The notes: generated by a model not told the origin, from the letters alone. A stretch of DNA of 64,000 nucleotides from Desulfobacterales bacterium (GCA_034520365.1 JAXHNP010000007.1:62001-126000), one strand, 5' to 3'. Shown: positions 52,816 to 62,170, numbered from the stretch's first letter. Translations and numbers: made by a program.

Positions 52816-54660
52816 ATGAAATTTAATATACTGAATTTGTTTTTATACCGGCTGAAAGAAGCCCTGTACCATTTCCCGGCGTATCGCGATGCCCTGTTAT
52901 GGCTATTGCGTGATATATGTATGGCCTTTCCCCGGGCGATGATCAGTCTTGTCGCTTTTTCCATGATCGGCGCATCACTGCAGGGTTTTGCCCTGGTTGC
53001 AGCCCTCAAGTATGTGAGTTACCTGGAAAGAAGTGTGGAGATCACCCTGGCAGGCATAAACTTTGCCGCCCGAAGTGGTGAAGTGCTTTTTCTGGCAGCT
53101 TTTTCTTTTTTTGCACTCTTATCTTTCAGTGCCTGGCTCTTATACATGGCCGGAGCAGTTGCCTCCCGGCTGATTGCCAGATACCAGATCTATCTTTTAA
53201 AACGCGCCATTGCCTTGTTCGGGACGGTGGTGCCGGGCGCGTCCACCCCGAAAAGCGCGTCTGATGCATTGCAAGTGATACCCAAAACCATAATAAAGGA
53301 TGTGCAAAAATCAGCAATGCTGGTGCGTTTCATGGCAACGACGCTGCCGAACATCGTCATGCTGATGTATGCTTTCCCCATTCTCGTATATATTGACCTC
53401 AGCCTGACACTGGGGTTGATGTGCCTGGTGGTATTGTTTTTACCTTTTTTTTATCAGGCAAACATAATGGCCTATGAAAGCGATCTCATGGCCAAGCGCT
53501 CCGGCAGCGAGGCCACAAAAACAATTGTGTCGCTTATGGAAGATATCAAGGACTTCCAGTATATTTCTCCCAAACAGACCAAGGCTATCAACAAGGCTTT
53601 TGACAAGGGGGGCTTGAAAGACAAAATGCATTCCACGGCGGTTTATTTTCTTTCTATCTCTAAAACCGATTTATGGGGCAACATACTGCTGGGAATGTGC
53701 GTGAGCTTGGTAATTGTCATCCAGGTGCCGGCGGCTTTAGGCGGCACCACCACTTGGGCAAGCTTGGTTGCATACCTGACATTTCTTCGGCTGGGGGTGA
53801 ACTCTTTTAAAGGGATAATGTCTTTTTTGACCAAGTTTTCGCGGTTTTATCCATATATCCATCGGTACCAACATTTTGTGCAAAGCGCTGAATCCAAACC
53901 GAATAAAGAAGATCGGCTAGTGATAAAAACGGCTGCCCATGGAATCTATGAGCAAAGTGCTGAAATCGAAATCCGGGAACCCGTACGCATGGCCCTGGTG
54001 ACTGGTGTCCCCCTTTCGCGTTATTCCTTCCCCTACATGGTGAGGCTCGGGAGCAAGGCTGACAACGGGATATTTGTATCCCCCCGGGAGTGTTTTTTTA
54101 TTGGGTGCAAGGGTCTGCCCCAACGCGACGGTTCTTTGCGCAGTATGCTCAATCTGCCGGAGGGATTTTCCCCAAAAGACTTGGAGCAGGCCATGCCGAG
54201 GGACGTGTATGAAGAAGTGCACAAACATATCGGTACGAATTTAGACAAAAACATTGGGGAAGACAAATGGGAGAAGCTTTATTTAGCCCACCGTGTGGAG
54301 CTGGGCATTGTGGCGGCGATGCTAAACCAGGCTAAGGTTGTGATCATAGATCAAAACACGCTGGCCCAGATTCCCGAAGCAAAGCGCAAAGAGGTACTCG
54401 CTCAATTGAAAAAGCATAAAACACTGACCGTTATCAGTTATTCCGAAGACAGCTTGAAAGCTGATGCGCCGGGTCAGCGCTTTGGCGAAGATCTCTGCGC
54501 GGTAGCCGGATGCACTGGCAACCTACTAGCTCTGGGTTCGCCTCGATGGGTTGAAGAGAAGCGGGAGAAGATACTGAATTTACTGGTTAAAGAAGAGGTG
54601 CGGCTTACGCAGGGTATGGATGACGATACGATTGATGAAGAGGTGGAAACAGACGACTAG
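52816..54660 (+). CDS. ABC-exporter-like protein with a degenerate ATPase domain
   Basis: 614 aa from the ATG at 52816 (the frame also opens at a TTG at 52798). Residues ~30-345 are a type-1 ABC exporter membrane domain of about six helices. Residues ~370-590 align with an ATP-binding domain but lack its motifs. The Walker A position reads ALVTGVPLSRYSFPYMV (~393), without GKS/T. No LSGGQ signature precedes LGIVAAMLNQAKVVIIDQNT, where the Walker B Glu is Gln (IIDQ, ~512). The switch His region is TVISYSEDS. A pseudo-ATPase transporter, perhaps a scaffold, a heterodimer partner, or an inactive flippase. An acidic tail (DDDTIDEEVETDD) ends it. Confidence 0.85.
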   Translation: MKFNILNLFLYRLKEALYHFPAYRDALLWLLRDICMAFPRAMISLVAFSMIGASLQGFALVAALKYVSYLERSVEITLAGINFAARSGEVLFLAAFSFFALLSFSAWLLYMAGAVASRLIARYQIYLLKRAIALFGTVVPGASTPKSASDALQVIPKTIIKDVQKSAMLVRFMATTLPNIVMLMYAFPILVYIDLSLTLGLMCLVVLFLPFFYQANIMAYESDLMAKRSGSEATKTIVSLMEDIKDFQYISPKQTKAINKAFDKGGLKDKMHSTAVYFLSISKTDLWGNILLGMCVSLVIVIQVPAALGGTTTWASLVAYLTFLRLGVNSFKGIMSFLTKFSRFYPYIHRYQHFVQSAESKPNKEDRLVIKTAAHGIYEQSAEIEIREPVRMALVTGVPLSRYSFPYMVRLGSKADNGIFVSPRECFFIGCKGLPQRDGSLRSMLNLPEGFSPKDLEQAMPRDVYEEVHKHIGTNLDKNIGEDKWEKLYLAHRVELGIVAAMLNQAKVVIIDQNTLAQIPEAKRKEVLAQLKKHKTLTVISYSEDSLKADAPGQRFGEDLCAVAGCTGNLLALGSPRWVEEKREKILNLLVKEEVRLTQGMDDDTIDEEVETDD

Positions 54661-54678
54661 GGCTATAGACTAGGGCGA

Positions 54679-57219
54679 TTAAAATGATTTTTGCCGCTTC
54701 TGATCCGGGTTTTGTCTTTTTGAAATTTTTTCCACCCTTAAAGCATGTCTGGTATAGCCGAAAGTCTTTTCAACATAATCATATGCTTTCTTAACCTGTG
54801 TCTTATAATGCTCAGGATTGCTCATAAGATCATCGATTTTCCGACTTACCTCTAAAGGTTCCGCGTAAATGGCAGCGTCTGCGAACAACTCCCTATAGCT
54901 CGGAGGGATCACAACAGGTACGCCGACGGCCATGGCTTCCAGTATAACACGGCCAAAGGATTCAATACAGTCTGGATGAATATAATAAACAAAAACATCC
55001 AGTTTAGCCAAAAAGTCTTTGGGATGCATGGCTCCAAATTCAAATACGATCCAGTTGTCAGGCAGGCTTCCAAGCATATTTTTCGGTGTTTGCGCGCCTC
55101 CAAGCACATATACTTCATATGGACCGGCATCAGGATAAATGGAAAGTAATGTGCCAGGATCTGCAGGCCATTTGACATATTGGTCCCTCGAATGCCTGCC
55201 GATTCGAATTTTAGATCTTTGAGGCGGACGATCGGTTCGCCTCCATTTTTGTGCATCAATGATATTTGTCCAGTCTTCGTCTGAAAAATTGACATAGGAC
55301 AGTTCATCAAAGTGATGGTCATAAAGCATTTTGCGAAGTTGTGGACCGATGGGATGCCAGATACCGGACCGGCCAAAATAATGTTTAAGGTTTTCGGAAC
55401 AGCGCTTAATCTCATAATAGCGCAAACCGGCGCCGGTATAATCTTTTTTGGGGGACTGATTTACAATAACCCTGACATCATTAGCTTTAACCGCGGGAAG
55501 AAACCGTTGCCGGTCCTGAAGTACAAGTGGATGGCGCAAGATTAATAGATCACATGAAACTTTCTCGCCATAAACCAGCATCTGTACCATTTTGCCATCC
55601 AACATCTCTCTGATTTTTGAATTGATTGTTCCTTCTGTATCCAGGTCATACCGGTACATCTGGATCAGGCCGGTTCGCAGCCCCATTTTTTTATGGACTT
55701 TTATTTCTTCCAGGTTGGACATGGTGGTCCCCCCCGGCAGACGAAACTCAGAGGCAATAATCACATCAAAATACCGAGTGGACGATCGCCTGGCTTCCCG
55801 CTGGGGCCACATGGGCTCGGGCACAGGAAAGGGGCGGAATTTCTGCGGGAACTCGTAGCGCAGGCAAGTCGCGATATCATGGTAGTAGTTAGAGGCTTCA
55901 AAATATTCTTTACGGGCCCCCATAAAAAAACCATGATACCCAAAATGCGGATCTCCGGTCAGTGAGTTCGGAGACTGCCTTTGAAAGGAAAGCGGACCTG
56001 TTGATAGCCGAATAACGGAATCATCTCCAAAGGCTCGCCTCGCGCGTCGCACAAATTCCCCGTCAGCCCCGAAGCGCACACAATCCCAAGCCCCCAAAGA
56101 ATCAAGTAAAAGCTGGCGGCGAAACATCATTGAAGACATGTTAATATGTATATAAAAACCTGGATTACCACGCCGGTAAAACTTGAGGTCGCTAGTGGCT
56201 CGGGCCTGCTCCGAGATGTTGGCAACAATAAAAGGATTTTCCAAAAGATGTTGCGCCTGCTTTTCTATTTTTACCGGATGGGACCAGTCATCAGCATCAT
56301 TCGTGGTCACAAAGTCACCACAAGCCTCTTTTAACGCGATGTTGCGAGCCACATATGGACCACTGTTTATATTTGTTTTCAGTAATTTAATTCTAGGGTC
56401 TTTATCTGCATATTCTTTGACGATTGCTGCTGTAAGGTCTGAACTGCAATCATCTACCACCAGAATCTCCAGGTTACTCCATGTCTGCGCAAGCATGGAA
56501 TCAAGAGCAGTTCCAATGGTATCTTGCGAATTATATGCGGGAATAATAACGGTAACCTTTGGGTTGCCGTTCGTCTTTAAAGGCTGAAGGGCTTTTGTCG
56601 GTGCAAGACGATCATAGGGCGGGATATCCGAAACTTTTTCTAGTGTGACGGGGGCAAGCTCATATAGCGCCAGGGCCTTATTAATCCATACCAATCGCTT
56701 ATCAAGTTGGTCTTCCAGATTTGCGGCAGCCAAGTAAAGATCCGCATGAAGGCTCATGTTAAGTTGTTTTTTAACCGTTTTAAAACCTCCTGCTCTGTCT
56801 GCCAAAATATCATGACATTCCGCTTTGAGCACTGTTGCCCTGATCAGCCGAACAGAATCTTTCTCGCCCTTTGTCACAATGGGGAGAAGGCTCAGGCAGC
56901 GCCAAGCGCTCGCAGGCGTATATTGATTGGCTTCCCATAGAGCCAGTTCCCATGCTGCCGTCCTCTTCTGGAATGGTTGAGATTTATCCTCAAGCATTTC
57001 ATGCAATTCCATTAGCGGACGATCTGTGAACCCCAATTGGTGTAGGCAACGTTTAGCGCGCTCTACCCTGCGCAGCGTATATTGCTCACCTGGGGAAAGC
57101 AGTTTCTGCAAAACACTTTGCCCGTATGGGGGAATTTTATTCCAGATAATTTCTTTTTGCTCTGGTGTTAGTCTTTTAACAATAAGCCACTCAACCAAAT
57201 CAGCTAATTTGGGAATCAA
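54679..57219 (-). CDS. GT2-GT4 bifunctional glycosyltransferase
   Basis: 846 aa, TTG start preceded by AAGGATT. An N-terminal helical region (~1-215) is followed by a GT-A GT2 domain (PKVTVIIPAYNSQDTIGTAL, ILVVDDCSSD, FVTTNDADDW; ~222-430). The GT-B GT4 domain (~485-840) has RYFDVIIASEFRLPGGTTMS and the C-terminal donor-binding ESFGRVILEAMAVGVPVVIP. It could add two sugars to the growing glycan. It lies alone on the minus strand between the ABC-like gene and the toxin-antitoxin pair. Confidence 0.9.
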   Translation of the reverse strand: MIPKLADLVEWLIVKRLTPEQKEIIWNKIPPYGQSVLQKLLSPGEQYTLRRVERAKRCLHQLGFTDRPLMELHEMLEDKSQPFQKRTAAWELALWEANQYTPASAWRCLSLLPIVTKGEKDSVRLIRATVLKAECHDILADRAGGFKTVKKQLNMSLHADLYLAAANLEDQLDKRLVWINKALALYELAPVTLEKVSDIPPYDRLAPTKALQPLKTNGNPKVTVIIPAYNSQDTIGTALDSMLAQTWSNLEILVVDDCSSDLTAAIVKEYADKDPRIKLLKTNINSGPYVARNIALKEACGDFVTTNDADDWSHPVKIEKQAQHLLENPFIVANISEQARATSDLKFYRRGNPGFYIHINMSSMMFRRQLLLDSLGAWDCVRFGADGEFVRRARRAFGDDSVIRLSTGPLSFQRQSPNSLTGDPHFGYHGFFMGARKEYFEASNYYHDIATCLRYEFPQKFRPFPVPEPMWPQREARRSSTRYFDVIIASEFRLPGGTTMSNLEEIKVHKKMGLRTGLIQMYRYDLDTEGTINSKIREMLDGKMVQMLVYGEKVSCDLLILRHPLVLQDRQRFLPAVKANDVRVIVNQSPKKDYTGAGLRYYEIKRCSENLKHYFGRSGIWHPIGPQLRKMLYDHHFDELSYVNFSDEDWTNIIDAQKWRRTDRPPQRSKIRIGRHSRDQYVKWPADPGTLLSIYPDAGPYEVYVLGGAQTPKNMLGSLPDNWIVFEFGAMHPKDFLAKLDVFVYYIHPDCIESFGRVILEAMAVGVPVVIPPSYRELFADAAIYAEPLEVSRKIDDLMSNPEHYKTQVKKAYDYVEKTFGYTRHALRVEKISKRQNPDQKRQKSF

Positions 57220-57368
57220 TTGTAATCCTTTTTTCTTGTCCTTATAGAAAATCTAAAAAAATAACAAACCAATAAAACTTTGTATGACTTCATATCATTT
57301 TATACAAACGTTTATCAACCGCTTCAACGAGGCTTTTAACCAGTGAGAATTAAATGAGTGCTTCAATC

Positions 57369-57415
57369 TTGCAATACCTGTTTACAATGGCTATAATGTA
57401 TGACAATTAAATACA
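57369..57415 (+). promoter_or_regulatory. promoter and operator of the RelB/RelE-type operon
   Basis: TTGCAA, 17 nt, TATAAT (57392-57397). The inverted repeat ATGTAT-N9-ATACAT overlaps the start region and is a likely antitoxin binding site. Confidence 0.75.
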
Positions 57416-57427
57416 TGGGAGAATCAT

Positions 57428-57646
57428 ATGAACAAAGCCATTTCCGTTCGGATTCCAGATGAACTGGCTTCAAGATTGAATGAAATATCGGTGGAAACGC
57501 AGCGATCCAAATCATTTCATGTCCAAAAAGCCATTGAAGCTTACCTGGCTGAAATGGCGGATCTGCAGGTGGCTCTTGACCGGCTGCAGGACCCTTCTGA
57601 TGCGGTTGTTTCCCTTGACGACATAAGGCAGGAACTTGACCTGTAA
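57428..57646 (+). CDS. RelB/CopG-type antitoxin
   Basis: 72 aa. Ribbon-helix-helix: KAISVRIPDELASRLNEISV, SKSFHVQKAIEAYLAEM, then an acidic toxin-binding tail (DPSDAVVSLDDIRQELDL). GGGAG precedes the ATG. It overlaps the toxin gene by 11 nt. Represses its own promoter by family precedent. Confidence 0.88.
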   Translation: MNKAISVRIPDELASRLNEISVETQRSKSFHVQKAIEAYLAEMADLQVALDRLQDPSDAVVSLDDIRQELDL

Positions 57647-57887
57647 AATCGCCTTTAAAAAGTCGGTTGCCCGGGATCTGAAAAAAATCGACAAGGCTCA
57701 GGCAGAAAGGATTCTGCAAAAAATTGAACAGGAACTGCCCTCAAAAGCAAAAACGCTCCCCGTACTCACCGGTCAATTTGCCGGCCTGCGAAAGTTTCGG
57801 GCCGGTGAATACCGCGTGATCTTTTCAATTGTTGGCGACACTGCGCTGGTGTTGAGGATCAGACACCGGCGGGATGTTTACCGATAG
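57636..57887 (+). CDS. RelE/ParE-family toxin
   Basis: 83 aa, TTG start inside the antitoxin gene. KIAFKKSVARDLKKIDKAQA, LTGQFAGLRKFRAGEYRVIF and LVLRIRHRRDVYR follow the RelE pattern closely (basic surface, final RxxxxY). An mRNA interferase by family. No damage seen. Confidence 0.88.
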   Translation: MTCKIAFKKSVARDLKKIDKAQAERILQKIEQELPSKAKTLPVLTGQFAGLRKFRAGEYRVIFSIVGDTALVLRIRHRRDVYR

Positions 57888-57922
57888 CACCTGCATCTCC
57901 AGCAAGAAAAATCAAAACGCCA

Positions 57923-59365
57923 TTATTTGCCGCCTTTTAGCAGGCTCCCCAGGCGGCGGGACAAACGGCGGCCGATTATTGCGCGAAAGACGTGGGCCAG
58001 GCCGGCGGTAAAGCTGGGCTTGTCCGGGTTCATGCCTTTTGCCCACTCGGCAAAGCCGCCGATAATGGGGGGTGCAGCCGGGTCGTCTTCAAGGAGCCTG
58101 CGGCCGTGATAGGCGATGGCGGAGAGTTCCGAGCCGATGCGGGCGCGCTGACTTTCGGTCAGGGTTTGGGGCTCCAGGCTTTCGATTAACTGGCGGGCCT
58201 GCTGGATGCGCTTTAAAGTGCGCTTGGGGGCGTTTTGTTCCCGGTGCTCGATTTGGAGCTGGTCCAGGATATCCAAAAGTGTGCGGGTCAGGCGGACGGC
58301 ATCCGAGGTACGGGACAGAACGGCGGCCAGCTCCTTTCGGGTGGATTTGGGCAGGTCAGGATCATCTTTGAGTTGTTTTTCGGTTATCAATTCTTCTTCC
58401 GCGGCCAGGCGCTGAAGGGCGCGCACCGGTAAATGGGCCGGCTTGGGCGGGATAAAGGGAAAATAGCTGCACAGGTCCGCATCCATTTCTCCCCGGGCGG
58501 AGATCATGGCGAACCCGGCCAGTTGCCACAGGCGGCGGTCATTTTCCGGTAATTGATGGAGGTTGGCGCACAGGCCGACAAACAGCTTTTCCGCGTCCTC
58601 GACCAAATTATAATGCCCGGGCTGCCCGAGCATGTTTTCCAGATATTCTTCGGCCAGGGCGAGCTCTGCAAGTTCACGGTCAAGGTCGGCCGCGCTTTCC
58701 AGGCGGTAACTTTCCAGAATCCGGGAGACGGGGAGTTTGAGCTCAAAGCGCTGCCGTCGGAGCTTGAGCCGCCGGTTGATCCAGCTATAAGCCAGCTTGG
58801 TCTCCGGGGCCAGCTGCAGGGCAGCTTCTATGTATTCAATGTCTTCGGGCCGGGTGTCATCCGGAAGGATCGCCACCCGCACCTCCTGAAATTTGCGGTA
58901 ACGGTCCGGATTTTCAGAAAGCAGGGCCCGCATGGCCGCCAGCCGGCGGTTGCCGTTGACAACGATACCGTCTGCGGTTATCAGGAGGGGTTCGGTTTGC
59001 TGGGCCTGGCGGGAGAGCTCATGATAGATGGGGCCGCGGGGATCTTTGGACATTTTCAGGAGCAGGGAGTGGAGCTCTGCCTGGACCTCCGGGCTTTCCT
59101 GGTTGGCGGCAAAATAGCCCGGCGGCAGCTGCCGGGTGCGCTCCAGCTCCTGAAGCTGGGTAATCAGACGGCCGTTTTCCGGCCTGTAGAAAAGCAGATC
59201 CGCCGACAGGCGGGCGATGGGCAACCGTCTGTATTCTCCCCTGAAAAATACAAAATGGCCGCCTTCGGCCTCATCAATGCCAGCGGCGATATATTCCGCT
59301 CGCCGGGCGGAATCGAGTTCAAAGGCTTTGGGCTGGCCCTCCTGTAAATCCGCTTGTGAATCCAT
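57923..59365 (-). CDS. ParB-like domain protein
   Basis: 480 aa from the ATG at 59365, which overlaps the coiled-coil gene's TAA by one base (TAATG); a longer frame exists but would read through that gene. Residues ~110-200 contain LLITADGIVVNGNRRLAAMR, the ParB/Srx-type signature (nucleotide- or DNA-binding), preceded by an acidic helical region. The rest is helical. The role is unclear: a ParB fold tightly coupled to a glycan gene is unexpected. Candidates include CTP/ATP-dependent regulation or phosphoryl chemistry. No parA or dnd genes lie nearby. Confidence 0.75.
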   Translation of the reverse strand: MDSQADLQEGQPKAFELDSARRAEYIAAGIDEAEGGHFVFFRGEYRRLPIARLSADLLFYRPENGRLITQLQELERTRQLPPGYFAANQESPEVQAELHSLLLKMSKDPRGPIYHELSRQAQQTEPLLITADGIVVNGNRRLAAMRALLSENPDRYRKFQEVRVAILPDDTRPEDIEYIEAALQLAPETKLAYSWINRRLKLRRQRFELKLPVSRILESYRLESAADLDRELAELALAEEYLENMLGQPGHYNLVEDAEKLFVGLCANLHQLPENDRRLWQLAGFAMISARGEMDADLCSYFPFIPPKPAHLPVRALQRLAAEEELITEKQLKDDPDLPKSTRKELAAVLSRTSDAVRLTRTLLDILDQLQIEHREQNAPKRTLKRIQQARQLIESLEPQTLTESQRARIGSELSAIAYHGRRLLEDDPAAPPIIGGFAEWAKGMNPDKPSFTAGLAHVFRAIIGRRLSRRLGSLLKGGK

Positions 59366-61143
59366 TAGTTGTTCTTCGCCCAATCCTCGTATGCTGCTGA
59401 AATCTTTAAGGCATGATCCATGGCGGTTTTCTTTTTCCACCTGAAAGTCAACAGGTCGATAATTGAAACAAGCCGGTTGCCTGTGCGCCATCGCACGGAA
59501 TTTCTGATGGCGTGGAAATCGTTTTTCGCCTGGCGGAGCCATGATTTCAGTTTTTTGGTATTTTGCACCCGGCTTCCCGCTGACTCATCTTGATATTCTT
59601 GAAAAATCTGCCCCAGGTGATCAATGGCCATGGTTTTTTTGCGCCTGAAGGCCAGAAGTTCCAGAAAACGGATCAGGGCATTTCCCAGCTTCCATCTCAT
59701 TGAATTTTTGAGCAGTTCATAGTCGTTGTTCAACTGGCGCAGCCAATTATTCAGCATTTTAATGGATTCAGAATCATGGAATGGAGATGGGGCGGCGAGC
59801 GGGATATTGAATTTTTCTGCTGTATGCCCCTTTTGTTCAAGCCGGTTAAGCGTCTCGTTCATATGGTCAACAGCCAGGGGCTGTTTTTTCCGAAACAGCA
59901 GAATCTCAATCAGCCGAACAAGGAAATTGCCCCACCGCCACCTGGCGGAGGAGATGAGGGCCTGATAGTCCCTGCGCAGCTGGCTGATCAACTTTCCGTT
60001 TTCCTTGTTTTGTAATTCTGCCGTGTCGGCCCGCTCCTCAGTGGCGGCCAGCCGGTCCTGAACATGCACTAGCTGGCTTTCGGATTTTGACAACTCGGTG
60101 AAGTACTGGCGGGTAAGATCCTCCTGGTTGTCGAGCTTGTCCTGAAGGTTCTGCAATTCCTGCTGCAGTCTTTCCAGATCGCTTTCTCTGTCTGTAACTT
60201 TATCCCGGATATGCTTTAATTCCTGTTCATTTCCGGCGAGCGCCTCGTCCTGCCGAGCGATTTTTTCCTGAAGCCGAGTTACCTCCTCGGCCCGGCTTTT
60301 GGCTTTCCGAGCGTTTTCCTCTGCTTCTTGAGCCTTTTCTTCTACTTCAATGGCCAATTGCTGCTTATGTTCCTCCTTTTCCTGGAGGTATTGTTCCAGG
60401 CTTTGTTTTTCCGCTTCTAATTCAGCCTGCTTTTGAATAACACTCTCTTTTTTTGCCAACTTAGCTTCAAGCTGCTGCAAGTCCTGCTGAAAATTTTGTT
60501 TTTCCGCCTCCAGCGTCTTTTTCTTTTCTTCCCGTACCTGGATCATTCTTTCCTTTTCCGTCAATTTTTCCCTTAACGCCTGTTTTTCCTGTTCCCACTC
60601 GGTTTTGGACTGTTCGGTCTGTCGTGCCAGCTCATCTTTCTGTTTTTGGGTTGCCTCGATCTCCGTTTTCAGCTTCTTGATGGTTTGGTCTTTCTGGGTC
60701 CACAAATCTGTTATTTGGTCCAGATTCCGGCCGGCTTTCAGCCATACTTCAAAACGAAGCGGCGCATCCGGCAAATCGGGGAAGGCGGGGAGAAAAATCC
60801 GTGGCGTATTGCCTGTCGCGCACATAACCAGTCCCTCCTGGCGGTCAAGCACAAGCGCCTGGCCTTCAACGGAGCACTGATCAAAACCGGCGGAATCCGG
60901 AGCAGACCAGACCGCCTGATCCGTGGCCGCGTTTATAAGGGCGAGGGATTGAATCCGGATCATGCCCCTTGTGTTCAGGGGGTCAAAGCGGAGCCGGTTT
61001 TGACGCAGTACATCCGGATTATTGATCTCCATGGAAATCTTCTGCCACTCTTCAGGGGCCAGAAGAATTTTTTTTGTGTTTTCGGAAGGGTGCATATTTT
61101 GGTCATTATCTGCCGAGGGAAGGCAGATTTGTGCATAAAGCAT
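59365..61143 (-). CDS. coiled-coil protein with beta domain and three SxRWRxGN repeats
   Basis: 592 aa. Residues ~25-140: beta domain (RLRFDPLNTRGMIRIQSLAL, RIFLPAFPDLPDAPLRFEVW) shared with the sulfotransferase-FkbM fusion. Residues ~150-385: long coiled coil. Residues ~386-592: three ~60-aa repeats (SSARWRWGNFLVRLIEILLF, NSMRWKLGNALIRFLELLAF, NSVRWRTGNRLVSIIDLLTF, each then KK-x3-A-x-DH). The coiled coil may measure chain length, as in WbdD-type rulers (inference). The frame continues upstream of the ATG to a TGA at the sulfotransferase's end, so the true start may be a non-ATG codon. Confidence 0.82.
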   Translation of the reverse strand: MLYAQICLPSADNDQNMHPSENTKKILLAPEEWQKISMEINNPDVLRQNRLRFDPLNTRGMIRIQSLALINAATDQAVWSAPDSAGFDQCSVEGQALVLDRQEGLVMCATGNTPRIFLPAFPDLPDAPLRFEVWLKAGRNLDQITDLWTQKDQTIKKLKTEIEATQKQKDELARQTEQSKTEWEQEKQALREKLTEKERMIQVREEKKKTLEAEKQNFQQDLQQLEAKLAKKESVIQKQAELEAEKQSLEQYLQEKEEHKQQLAIEVEEKAQEAEENARKAKSRAEEVTRLQEKIARQDEALAGNEQELKHIRDKVTDRESDLERLQQELQNLQDKLDNQEDLTRQYFTELSKSESQLVHVQDRLAATEERADTAELQNKENGKLISQLRRDYQALISSARWRWGNFLVRLIEILLFRKKQPLAVDHMNETLNRLEQKGHTAEKFNIPLAAPSPFHDSESIKMLNNWLRQLNNDYELLKNSMRWKLGNALIRFLELLAFRRKKTMAIDHLGQIFQEYQDESAGSRVQNTKKLKSWLRQAKNDFHAIRNSVRWRTGNRLVSIIDLLTFRWKKKTAMDHALKISAAYEDWAKNN

Positions 61144-61213
61144 CGGCTCCTGATGATCGGCTTCCAGCAGAAGCCGCTGCCGCTTGATTTCCGTATTGAG
61201 TTCGGCCTGTTCA

Positions 61214-62170
61214 TCAGGAGCGGATCAGGCCCAGCAGGTTGTCGAACATTTCTGCCGCATGTGAGGTGTCCACGGCGGTTTTCTGGGCTTTGGGGGCTTT
61301 CGGGACCAGGGGAAAAACGGCCAGGTTCTGCACGGCTGTTTTAGCTGAAAACACAGCTTCATCTGAGGCCTGCGTCTGCGCCGGGGATGCCAGGTGCCGG
61401 GTTTCATTGAGGCGAAACTGACCATAGAGCCAGGCGTAATGGGCAAAAATATTTTTCCCCTTTTCGCCGGTATCAGCATGGGAATTATGCGCGTGCTTGA
61501 GTTCCGGCCGGATATAAGCGATAAGGTCCTGGTATCCGTCGGCCAAGCCGATGGGAAAGCTCAGGTTTAGCTCGCGGCCGATGGTTTCCAGGCAGGAAAC
61601 CGGATCAGCCAAAAGCCGGTCATAGGTAATAATGGCGTGGTCGTATTCGCGCAGCCGCGACAGTGCCTGGCGATTGGAAGAGAGCCACAGCAGATGACCT
61701 TTTAACAGGTCAAAGCCGTGCCGGTTCTGCAGGGAGACGGCCACCTCGTAGGGATGTCGGACCATGAACACAATACGCGGCGTTAGACCCTTTTCTGAAA
61801 ATATATCCAGCCACAGGGGCAGGAATTTGCACAGGCGGGGGTCACTGATCACCCAGGGGGCGCTGGATGCAAATTCGCGTTCAATAAGGTTTTCGATTTT
61901 TTCCCGGGCATTGGCCGCCGCCCTGCTCTGAAGCCAGTTCTCCGGCAGGGTGCCGATCATGTCCCAGCGGCAGTTAAGATCCCGCAAGAGGATGTCATGG
62001 ATGAGGATGATGCTGCTGTTTTCAGGATAATCACGGGCTTCTTCAGATCCATCGGCGGCACCCAGGCTCGGCCCGAGGTTAACGCCCAGCAGGCGCAGAC
62101 ATCCAGCCAGAACGGAAGTCCCGCTTTGGTACGCGCCCAGTATTACAACAGGATTGGTCTGCTCACTCAT
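61214..62170 (-). CDS. sulfotransferase-like protein
   Basis: 318 aa. VVILGAYQSGTSVLAGCLRL is the PAPS-binding loop. ISDPRLCKFLPLWLD and IVFMVRHPYEVAVSLQNRHG follow. It is close to the N-terminal third of the fusion at 47130-49415, and the next gene downstream carries that fusion's middle domain, so the two loci are split and fused versions of one architecture. First gene of a three-gene operon (sulfotransferase, coiled coil, ParB-like). Confidence 0.9.
   Translation of the reverse strand: MSEQTNPVVILGAYQSGTSVLAGCLRLLGVNLGPSLGAADGSEEARDYPENSSIILIHDILLRDLNCRWDMIGTLPENWLQSRAAANAREKIENLIEREFASSAPWVISDPRLCKFLPLWLDIFSEKGLTPRIVFMVRHPYEVAVSLQNRHGFDLLKGHLLWLSSNRQALSRLREYDHAIITYDRLLADPVSCLETIGRELNLSFPIGLADGYQDLIAYIRPELKHAHNSHADTGEKGKNIFAHYAWLYGQFRLNETRHLASPAQTQASDEAVFSAKTAVQNLAVFPLVPKAPKAQKTAVDTSHAAEMFDNLLGLIRS

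Noticed and set aside
57363-57719. 118-aa minus-strand ORF over the toxin-antitoxin pair
   Set aside because: Antisense to two well-supported genes and their promoter; no own features.
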